From an uncultured Oscillospiraceae bacterium (GTDB lineage Bacteria > Bacillota_A > Clostridia > Oscillospirales > Oscillospiraceae), in the NCBI GenBank assembly GCA_934561335.1, contig CAKTGD010000005.1:1-24956 (forward strand): a stretch of 24,956 bases of DNA, in the 5' to 3' direction. Under the pieces are notes generated by a model that was not told where the DNA came from, did no database searches, and saw only the letters and a program-made list of their open reading frames with translations. The position numbers and the translations under genes were made by a program. This document shows, piece by piece, positions 7,080-12,378 of the stretch. Position 1 is the stretch's first letter; the number at the start of each line of letters is the position of its first letter.

Positions 7080-8375
7080 TTGAATAAGTATATTGTCAAC
7101 GGTGGTCATGCCCTGTATGGCGAGGTGACGGTCAGCGGCGCAAAAAATGCGGCGGTGGCTATCATTCCTGCGGCCCTGATGGTAGATGGCATATGCCGGA
7201 TCGAAAATATTCCTCAGATCAGCGATGTAACGCTGTTCTTCTCCATTCTGGATGAACTGGGCGCCAAGGTGCGGGTGCTGAACCGCCATGCGGTGGAGCT
7301 GGACTGCCGCGCCATCCGTTCCACCCATCCCAGCTATGAACTGGCGCGCCGGATCCGTGCCAGCTATTATCTGCTGGGCGCGCTGCTGGGCCGCTTCGGC
7401 GAGGCAACGGTGGCCATGCCCGGCGGCTGCGATTTTGGCGTGCGGCCCATTGACCAGCATATCAAAGGGTTTACCGCCATGGGCGCCGAGGTGTCTGTAG
7501 AGAGCGGCTTTATCAATGCCTGTGCGAAAAACGATCACCTGCGGGGCGCCAATATCTACTTGGACGTGGTGTCCGTAGGCGCGACCATGAACATCATGAT
7601 GGCGGCGGCGCTGGCAGAGGGAACCACCGTGATCGAAAATGCCGCCCGCGAGCCTCATATCGTGGATCTGGCCAACTTCCTCAACTCCATGGGCGCCGAC
7701 ATCAAGGGCGCAGGCACAGATTCCATCAAGATTCGCGGCGTAAAGCGTCTGAACGGCGGCAGCTATGCCATTATTCCCGACCAGATCGAGGCGGGCACCT
7801 ATATGGCGGCTGTGGCCGCCACCGGCGGCGAGCTGCTGATCCGCAATGTGATCCCCAAGCATATGGACTGCATCAGCGCCAAGCTGATGGAGATGGGCGT
7901 GGAGATCGAGGAAAACGGCGACGAGATGCTGGTGCGCCGCACCGGCCGCCTGCAGCGCACCAATATCAAGACCATGCCCTATCCCGGCTTCCCCACTGAC
8001 ATGCAGCCCCAGATTGCCTCGGTGCTGGCATTGGCCAACGGTACCAGCCTGATAACGGAGAGCGTGTGGAATAACCGCTTTAAATATGTGGATGAGCTGA
8101 AGCGCTTGGGTGCGCGTATTCAGGTGGATGGCAAGGTAGCCGTGCTGGAGGGTGTGGATCACCTTACCGGCGCGCCTGTGCAGGCGCCTGACCTGCGGGC
8201 CGGCGCGGCGCTGGTGATTGCGGCACTGGCCGCACATGGCACCACCGAGATCAGCCATGTGCAGTATATCGAGCGTGGCTATGAGGATATCATCGGAAAG
8301 CTGCGGGCCGTGGGCGCGGATATCTCTATGGTGGATGAGCCTGAATCGGATAAGGATGAAGCCCGCATCGGATGA
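7080..8375 (+). CDS. murA: UDP-N-acetylglucosamine 1-carboxyvinyltransferase
   Basis: MurA (431 residues) transfers enolpyruvate from PEP to UDP-GlcNAc, the committed step of peptidoglycan synthesis. Visible landmarks are the N-terminal GEVTVSGAKNAAVAI (14-28) with the Lys-Asn pair that contacts substrate, the active-site cysteine in PGGCDFGVRP (C117) and the IDQHIKG loop. A cysteine here predicts fosfomycin sensitivity at the target; Asp at this position gives resistance. The start is taken as TTG at 7080, giving NKYIVNGGHALYGEV, with GAGAGGGTG six bases upstream. A longer frame from TTG 7059 and a GTG at 7071 are less likely because they would include the ribosome site. A terminator-like hairpin follows the gene. 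Confidence 0.95.
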   Translation: MNKYIVNGGHALYGEVTVSGAKNAAVAIIPAALMVDGICRIENIPQISDVTLFFSILDELGAKVRVLNRHAVELDCRAIRSTHPSYELARRIRASYYLLGALLGRFGEATVAMPGGCDFGVRPIDQHIKGFTAMGAEVSVESGFINACAKNDHLRGANIYLDVVSVGATMNIMMAAALAEGTTVIENAAREPHIVDLANFLNSMGADIKGAGTDSIKIRGVKRLNGGSYAIIPDQIEAGTYMAAVAATGGELLIRNVIPKHMDCISAKLMEMGVEIEENGDEMLVRRTGRLQRTNIKTMPYPGFPTDMQPQIASVLALANGTSLITESVWNNRFKYVDELKRLGARIQVDGKVAVLEGVDHLTGAPVQAPDLRAGAALVIAALAAHGTTEISHVQYIERGYEDIIGKLRAVGADISMVDEPESDKDEARIG

Positions 8376-8386
8376 CAGTTTCATAT

Positions 8387-8429
8387 TCAGCGTCTGCCCG
8401 GCGATACCGGCGGGCGCTGATTCCTTTTT
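8387..8429 (+). terminator. Terminator-like hairpin between murA and rlmH
   Basis: A 12-base stem with two G-U pairs (8387-8398 with 8409-8420), a 10-base loop and the tail TTCCTTTTT. The rlmH ribosome site begins only a few bases later and no clear separate rlmH promoter was found, so it may be only partly efficient. Confidence 0.65.
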
Positions 8430-8447
8430 CATAAGAGAGGTGACGGA

Positions 8448-8927
8448 ATGCAGCGGATCACCATACTGTGTGTGGGAAAGCTGAAGGAAAAATTCTACGC
8501 TGACGCGGCGGCGGAATACAGCAAGCGGCTGAGTCGTTACTGCAAGCTGGATATTGTGGAGCTGCCGGAGGTTCGTCTGCCGGAAGATCCTTCCCCGGCG
8601 GAGATCCGGAAGGCGCTGGCGGCAGAGGCTGCGGCGATCCGCGCCAAGCTGGACGGCGGCGCGGTGGTGGCCATGTGTATCGAGGGGCAGACCTGCTCCA
8701 GCGAAGCGCTTTCCCAAAGATTGTCCGCCTTTGCGCTGGAGGGGAAAAGCCGGATTACATTTCTCATCGGCGGCAGCTTTGGGCTGGATGAGACGCTGAA
8801 AAAACAGGCGGATTGGCGCTTGAGCATGTCCCCGATGACGTTTCCGCATCATCTGGCGCGGGTTATGCTGCTAGAGCAGATCTACCGCTCCTGCCAGATT
8901 GCCGAGGGAACGAAATACCATAAATAA
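8448..8927 (+). CDS. rlmH: 23S rRNA pseudouridine-1915 N3-methyltransferase
   Basis: RlmH (159 residues) is a small SPOUT-fold methyltransferase that methylates pseudouridine 1915 in helix 69 of 23S rRNA on assembled 70S ribosomes, using SAM. The length is exactly that of the family. The SAM-binding trefoil-knot region shows FLIGGSFGLDE (104-114) and then LSMSPMTFPHHLARVMLLEQIYRS. The protein ends in the conserved GTKYHK tail, which contributes to the active site. GAGAGGTGA precedes the ATG. DUF2007 and pgcA follow at short spacing, so the three probably share a transcript. Confidence 0.97.
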   Translation: MQRITILCVGKLKEKFYADAAAEYSKRLSRYCKLDIVELPEVRLPEDPSPAEIRKALAAEAAAIRAKLDGGAVVAMCIEGQTCSSEALSQRLSAFALEGKSRITFLIGGSFGLDETLKKQADWRLSMSPMTFPHHLARVMLLEQIYRSCQIAEGTKYHK

Positions 8928-8947
8928 TACGCTTTGGAGGTTTTTTA

Positions 8948-9316
8948 ATGAATCAGTTTGACGCTAAGGCCGCCGCGGAAACCGGGCAAAACGGCCAGCT
9001 TCCGCAGAACTTTTGGAATAAGCTCTCCTCCGGCTGGAAATTCCGCAAGGAAGAGCTTTCCTGGCCGCTGGATGAAAAGGGTGAAAAGGAAAAGGCCGTA
9101 CTTCTGAAGTCTGCCTTCGATTCCCCTGCCGAGACGGATCTGACCATTTCTCTTTTGGCCTCCTGCGGCATTCCCTGTTTTAAATACTACGCCAAGGAGG
9201 GCGGCGCGGGAAAGGTCATCAACGGCTTTTCCGGCTATGGGGCCGACCTCTACGTGCCCGAAAGCCGCCTGCAGGAGGCTCAGGACATTTTGAACGCACC
9301 TCCCGTGGAAGAATGA
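8948..9316 (+). CDS. DUF2007 domain protein, possible signal-transducing
   Basis: This 122-residue soluble protein has no signal peptide or membrane segment. Residues about 63-118 resemble the DUF2007 domain, a small GlnB-like ferredoxin fold: ETDLTISLLASCGIPCFKYY, then GADLYVPESRLQEAQDIL. Proteins of this type are annotated as putative signal transducers; no ligand is established. The first 60 residues are charged and Trp-containing (FWNKLSSGWKFRKEELSWPL) and look specific to this lineage. GGAGG lies seven bases upstream of the ATG. It is the middle gene of rlmH-DUF2007-pgcA, 13 bases before pgcA. The domain call is moderately sure; the function is unknown. Confidence 0.75.
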   Translation: MNQFDAKAAAETGQNGQLPQNFWNKLSSGWKFRKEELSWPLDEKGEKEKAVLLKSAFDSPAETDLTISLLASCGIPCFKYYAKEGGAGKVINGFSGYGADLYVPESRLQEAQDILNAPPVEE

Positions 9317-9329
9317 AAGGAGCATACAG

Positions 9330-11057
9330 ATGGACTATCGCAAGGAATATGAAAAGTGGCTGCACAGCGGCGCGCTGACGGAGGACGAGGTGAAGGAGCT
9401 TCAGTCCATCGCAGGAGATGAAAAAGAGATCGAAAGCCGGTTCTACGGCCCGCTGGAATTCGGCACCGCCGGACTGCGAGGCACCATGAAGGTGGGGCTG
9501 CACCAGATGAATGTGTATGTCATCCGCTGGGCCACGCAGGGCTTTGCCAACGTCATCTGCGCCGAGGGTGCCGGCGCGAAGGCGCGCGGCGTTGCCATCT
9601 GCATGGACTGCCGCCATCACTCTATGGAGTTTGCTCGGGCCGCCGCTGAGGTATGCGCCGCCAACGGCATTCATGTGCGGATTTTCGATTCTCTGCGTCC
9701 CACGCCGGAGCTGAGCTTCGCCGTGCGGGAATACGGCTGTCAGGCGGGCATCAACGTTACCGCCAGCCATAACCCCAAGGAGTACAACGGCTATAAGGTC
9801 TATTGGGAGGACGGCGCACAGCTGCCGCCCCACCACGCTGCCGCCATCGCTGCGGAGCTGGAGAAGATCGATATCTTCACCGGCGTAAAGCGGATGGACT
9901 TTGATGAAGCCGTCAAGGCCGGTCTTATCCAGACCATGGGCGATGAAACTGACCGCAGGTTCATGGCCAACGTCATGGATATGGTCAATGATTACGCCTC
10001 TGTCGCCAAGGTGGCGGATACCTTCCAGGTGGTGTATACCCCCTTCCACGGCTGCGGCTATCAGCTGGTGCCGGAGGCGCTGACCCGTCTGGGCATCAAG
10101 CATCTGCACTGCGTACCCGAGCAGATGGTCATTGACGGTGATTTCCCCACGGTGGACTCTCCCAATCCGGAGAATCCCGAGGGCTTCTATCTGGCGGTAG
10201 CACTGGCCGACAAGGTGAAGGCCGATTTCATCGTGGGAACCGACCCCGACAGTGACCGGGTGGGCATTATGGTGCGCGACCGGGCGGGCAAGTTCCAGCC
10301 TGTCAGCGGCAACCAGACCGGCGTGCTGCTGAGCGATTACCTGTACGGCGCTATGGCGCGCAGCGGCAAGCTGCCCCGGAAGCCTGTGTTGCTGAAAACC
10401 ATCGTCACCACCGAGATGGCTCGTAAGGTGGCCGAGGCGCACGGTGTTACCTGCTACGATACCTTTACCGGCTTTAAGTTTATGGCCGAGAAGAAGAACC
10501 AGCTGGAATCCGCCGGCGAGGGCAAGGTGGTCTTTTCCTATGAAGAGAGCTACGGCTATATGCTGGGCGACTATGTCCGGGATAAGGACGCGGTTACCGC
10601 CTCGCTGCTGCTGACGGAGATGGCCGCGTGGTATGACGCTCAGGGCATGACCCTCTTTGACGCGCTTAATGCCCTCTATGAAAAGTATGGCTGGTACGGG
10701 GAAAAGACCCACAATCTGGTGATGCCCGGGCTGGACGGCCTTGAGAAGATGGCGCAGCTGATGAAGTCTCTGCGGGAGAATCCGCCCGCCGAAATCTCCG
10801 GCGTGACCGTCGTCCGCCGCAAAGACTATACCGACGGCAGCGTGGTGGACTGCGCCAGCGGCGCAGTGTCCCAGATGGAGCTCAAGGGCAGCAACGTGCT
10901 GCGCTATGAGCTTTCCGACGGCACCACCATTCTGGTGCGTCCCTCCGGCACGGAGCCGAAAATCAAGGTCTACATCCTCACCATCGGCAAGGATGCCGGC
11001 CAGCGTGACGCCAACATCGACAAATATGGCCGGTGGGCGAAAGCGCTGGCTCAATAA
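9330..11057 (+). CDS. pgcA: Phospho-sugar mutase (alpha-phosphoglucomutase)
   Basis: This 575-residue member of the alpha-D-phosphohexomutase family most probably interconverts glucose-6-phosphate and glucose-1-phosphate, feeding UDP-glucose, glycolipid and glycogen synthesis. All four domain signatures are present: the phosphoserine loop TASHNPKEYNG (S146 carries the phosphate), the magnesium loop DPDSDR (305-310), the sugar-binding EESYGY and the phosphate-binding RPSGTEPK (537-544). The 570-580 residue length and the N-terminal LEFGTAGLRG block fit the PgcA-type bacterial phosphoglucomutase rather than the shorter GlmM or ManB. AAAGGAG precedes the ATG. It is last in its operon, followed by a perfect terminator. 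Phosphomannomutase activity cannot be excluded. Confidence 0.93.
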   Translation: MDYRKEYEKWLHSGALTEDEVKELQSIAGDEKEIESRFYGPLEFGTAGLRGTMKVGLHQMNVYVIRWATQGFANVICAEGAGAKARGVAICMDCRHHSMEFARAAAEVCAANGIHVRIFDSLRPTPELSFAVREYGCQAGINVTASHNPKEYNGYKVYWEDGAQLPPHHAAAIAAELEKIDIFTGVKRMDFDEAVKAGLIQTMGDETDRRFMANVMDMVNDYASVAKVADTFQVVYTPFHGCGYQLVPEALTRLGIKHLHCVPEQMVIDGDFPTVDSPNPENPEGFYLAVALADKVKADFIVGTDPDSDRVGIMVRDRAGKFQPVSGNQTGVLLSDYLYGAMARSGKLPRKPVLLKTIVTTEMARKVAEAHGVTCYDTFTGFKFMAEKKNQLESAGEGKVVFSYEESYGYMLGDYVRDKDAVTASLLLTEMAAWYDAQGMTLFDALNALYEKYGWYGEKTHNLVMPGLDGLEKMAQLMKSLRENPPAEISGVTVVRRKDYTDGSVVDCASGAVSQMELKGSNVLRYELSDGTTILVRPSGTEPKIKVYILTIGKDAGQRDANIDKYGRWAKALAQ

Positions 11058-11061
11058 GTAT

Positions 11062-11098
11062 AAAAAACCTCCTGACCGGATGAGGTCAGGAGGTTTTT
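11062..11098. terminator. Bidirectional terminator between pgcA and the CooT gene
   Basis: A perfect 10-base stem (11068-11077 with 11084-11093), a 6-base loop, six A before and five T after. It serves pgcA on the plus strand and the CooT-like gene, which ends at 11101, on the minus strand. Confidence 0.95.
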
Positions 11099-11100
11099 GC

Positions 11101-11289
11101 TTAGCCTTGGCGGACAAAAATCAGATTTTCCATCAGGTCGATCTTCTCGATGGTGCCGACCACGGCGGTGGGTACGCCCAGAATATCGGTAAAGACCAGC
11201 TGCTCGCCCTGCTTTTGCATGGCGGCCACATTTTTGCACAGCTCCTGCTTTTCACCGCCTTGCAGGGTGTACACAGTGGAAAGACACAT
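11101..11289 (-). CDS. CooT family nickel-binding protein
   Basis: This 62-residue protein resembles the CooT family, small beta-rich proteins linked to nickel delivery (CooT serves carbon monoxide dehydrogenase in Rhodospirillum). It opens MCLSTVY with Cys at position 2, the residue used for nickel binding in CooT. It then has the family pattern of short strands: LVFTDILGVPTAVVGTIEKIDLMENLIFV. AAGGGAG precedes the ATG, which lies two bases after the stop of the His-rich gene upstream, so the two are surely co-transcribed and perhaps translationally coupled. No nickel enzyme is in the window, so its client is unknown. Assignment is by length, the MC start and the strand pattern. Confidence 0.78.
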   Translation of the reverse strand: MCLSTVYTLQGGEKQELCKNVAAMQKQGEQLVFTDILGVPTAVVGTIEKIDLMENLIFVRQG

Positions 11290-11291
11290 GA

Positions 11292-11609
11292 TTATTCTCC
11301 CTTCAGCAGCTTCAGAGCCTCGTCCAGCTTTTCGTTGCCCAGATCAAAGTCCAGAATCGCATCATGGATCAGCTGCGCGGCATCATCGTCCATGCTGTGA
11401 GCCAGCTCATGCAGCTCTTCGGCGTGATGGCGGTTGTGCTGCACCATATAGGCCAGCAGGGCCAGCGCCTCCTCGGGGGAGTGGTGGTCATGGGTGTGGG
11501 AATGGTCGTGGGTGTGGGTATGCTCCTGCTCATGCCCGTGGTCGTGGGTGTGGGGATGGGTATGAGTGGTGCCGTCGGTATGGGTGTGTTCATGATCGTG
11601 GCTGCACAT
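11292..11609 (-). CDS. Histidine-rich metal-binding protein, unknown family
   Basis: This is a 105-residue protein with two clear parts. Residues 1-43 are a run of alternating His with Thr, Asp or Glu holding 18 histidines, beginning MCSHDHEH and including DGTTHTHPHTHDHGH; such tracts bind nickel, zinc or copper. Residues 44-105 are acidic and predicted helical (PEEALALLAYMVQHNRHHAEELHELAH), with further His and an Asp triplet (DDD). There is no signal peptide, so it should be cytoplasmic: a metal store, buffer or chaperone. The start at 11609 has GTGAGGG upstream; a longer frame to 11735 overlaps the promoters and is rejected. Like CooT it starts Met-Cys. It shares DGTTHTH with the divergent repressor. 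The exact metal is inferred, not shown. Confidence 0.75.
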   Translation of the reverse strand: MCSHDHEHTHTDGTTHTHPHTHDHGHEQEHTHTHDHSHTHDHHSPEEALALLAYMVQHNRHHAEELHELAHSMDDDAAQLIHDAILDFDLGNEKLDEALKLLKGE

Positions 11610-11640
11610 GGATAAAACCCTCACTTTCGTAATTTTTTTC

Positions 11641-11669
11641 ATTTTACCACGTTGTGCCGGGCAAGTCAA
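11641..11669 (-). promoter_or_regulatory. Sigma-A promoter for the His-rich/CooT operon
   Basis: On the minus strand TTGACT (11669-11664), a 17-base spacer and TAAAAT (11646-11641). Its -35 box overlaps the inverted repeat at 11667-11680, a good place for repressor control. Confidence 0.65.
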
Positions 11670-11680
11670 TTTACAAATTG
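11667..11680. repeat. Inverted repeat, candidate operator
   Basis: CAATTT, two bases, AAATTG: a perfect 6+2+6 dyad between the divergent promoters, overlapping the minus-strand -35 box and lying 26 bases left of the plus-strand -35 box. It is less G/C-rich than described CsoR or RcnR operators, so binding by the neighbouring repressor is only a suggestion. Confidence 0.35.
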
Positions 11681-11706
11681 TACACGGATAGGGCAGGGAA
11701 AAGCCC

Positions 11707-11735
11707 TTGTCAAACGTGAAAGATTGATGTATCAT
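11707..11735 (+). promoter_or_regulatory. Sigma-A promoter for the CsoR-like repressor operon
   Basis: TTGTCA (11707-11712), a 17-base spacer and TATCAT (11730-11735). A predicted start near 11742 gives a leader of about 54 bases. No equally good promoter was seen before the next two plus-strand genes, so it may serve all three. Confidence 0.62.
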
Positions 11736-11795
11736 AGAGAAAGAGAAGAGGCGGCGCTTATTTTAGGCGTGAAATCACAGCGAAGGAGCGATCCC

Positions 11796-12110
11796 ATGGC
11801 AGAACATACCCATACCCATGCCGATGGCACTACCCATACGCATACCCATTCCCATGCCCATACCAAGGCAGTGCTGAACCGGCTGAGCCGGGCGCAGGGC
11901 CATCTGGACTCCGTCCGCCGCATGGTAGAGCGGGGGGAGGATTGCTCCGAGGTGCTGGTGCAGCTGTCCGCCGTGATTTCGGCGCTGAACTCCACCGGTC
12001 GTGTGATCTTGAAGGATCACATTGCCCACTGCATTGTGGACGCGGTGGAAGAGGGCGATACCGCCGCAATTGAAGACCTGAATACCGCCATTGACCGCTT
12101 TATGCGCTGA
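11796..12110 (+). CDS. CsoR/RcnR-family metal-sensing repressor with His-rich N-terminus
   Basis: This 104-residue protein belongs to the all-helical DUF156 repressors (CsoR, RcnR, FrmR) that leave DNA when they bind metal or a reactive ligand. The core runs from residue 24 (KAVLNRLSRAQGHLDSVRRM). The ligand set is C50, H75 and C79, with spacings of 25 and 4 that match the copper-sensing CsoR fingerprint exactly. The unusual part is residues 1-23, with 8 His (HTHTHADGTTHTHTHSHAH), which could recruit other metals such as nickel, cobalt or zinc. The ATG at 11796 follows AAGGAG by seven bases; an upstream frame extending to 11652 crosses the promoter. No copper ATPase or CopZ is adjacent. The targets are probably its own operon and the divergent His-rich/CooT genes. 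Confidence 0.88.
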   Translation: MAEHTHTHADGTTHTHTHSHAHTKAVLNRLSRAQGHLDSVRRMVERGEDCSEVLVQLSAVISALNSTGRVILKDHIAHCIVDAVEEGDTAAIEDLNTAIDRFMR

Positions 12111-12144
12111 CGGCGGCGGTCATCAGGCAAGCGAGGTGAACGAG

Positions 12145-12321
12145 ATGGTCAATATGAAAACTGCGGCCAAGGCGGGAGAAAAGGCGGCCCGGGTCGTGGG
12201 AAAGGTGTTGCCTCAGCTGGCGCCGCTGGGAAAGGCGCTGGCGGTGATCTCCGGCACTATGGCGGTGCTGACCGCGGCGGGTTGGCTTATTACCCGCGCG
12301 AACGAGAAAAAACAGTCATAA
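12145..12321 (+). CDS. Small single-pass membrane protein, unknown
   Basis: This 58-residue protein has a basic N-terminus (MKTAAKAGEKAARVVGK, residues 4-20), one hydrophobic segment (about 26-50, LGKALAVISGTMAVLTAAGWLI) and a charged tail (TRANEKKQS). GAGGTG lies six bases before the ATG at 12145. It sits 34 bases after the CsoR-like gene with no promoter visible between, so it is probably part of that operon. I do not recognise a family. A single helix with positive residues on both sides gives no firm topology. It could be a small membrane partner or stress peptide, but this is a guess. Confidence 0.6.
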   Translation: MVNMKTAAKAGEKAARVVGKVLPQLAPLGKALAVISGTMAVLTAAGWLITRANEKKQS

Positions 12322-12332
12322 ACAGTGTAACG

Positions 12333-12353
12333 GGGAGACGCGGCGCGTCTCCC
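12333..12353 (+). other. Strong hairpin before htpG
   Basis: GGGAGACGC, a 3-base loop, GCGTCTCCC: a perfect 9-base stem with no T tract, 25 bases before the htpG start. It is not a usual intrinsic terminator. It might stabilise or process the htpG mRNA or bind a regulator. It is not a CIRCE element (no TTAGCACTC). Confidence 0.6.
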
Positions 12354-12378
12354 TCGCCCTATGAAAGGAAGTCATATC

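Noticed and set aside
6930..8852. 640-codon open frame antisense to murA and rlmH
   Set aside because: Covers two well-supported genes in the opposite direction and has shadow-like His/Gln-rich composition.
9219..11117. 632-codon open frame antisense to pgcA
   Set aside because: Shadow of pgcA. It would cross the bidirectional terminator at 11062-11098 and has no recognisable domain.
11460..11860. Short GTGGG/CCCAC-like repeats resembling a microsatellite or CRISPR array
   Set aside because: They are codons for alternating His/Thr/Asp in two genes. Unit length varies and there are no unique spacers.
11796..12110. Straight call of copper repressor CsoR controlling copper export
   Set aside because: The core ligands fit copper, but no copA or copZ is present, and the His tail and CooT neighbour point to other metals; the name was kept at family level.
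12333..12353. CIRCE heat-shock operator before htpG
   Set aside because: The dyad is GC-rich with a 3-base loop and lacks the TTAGCACTC-N9-GAGTGCTAA pattern.
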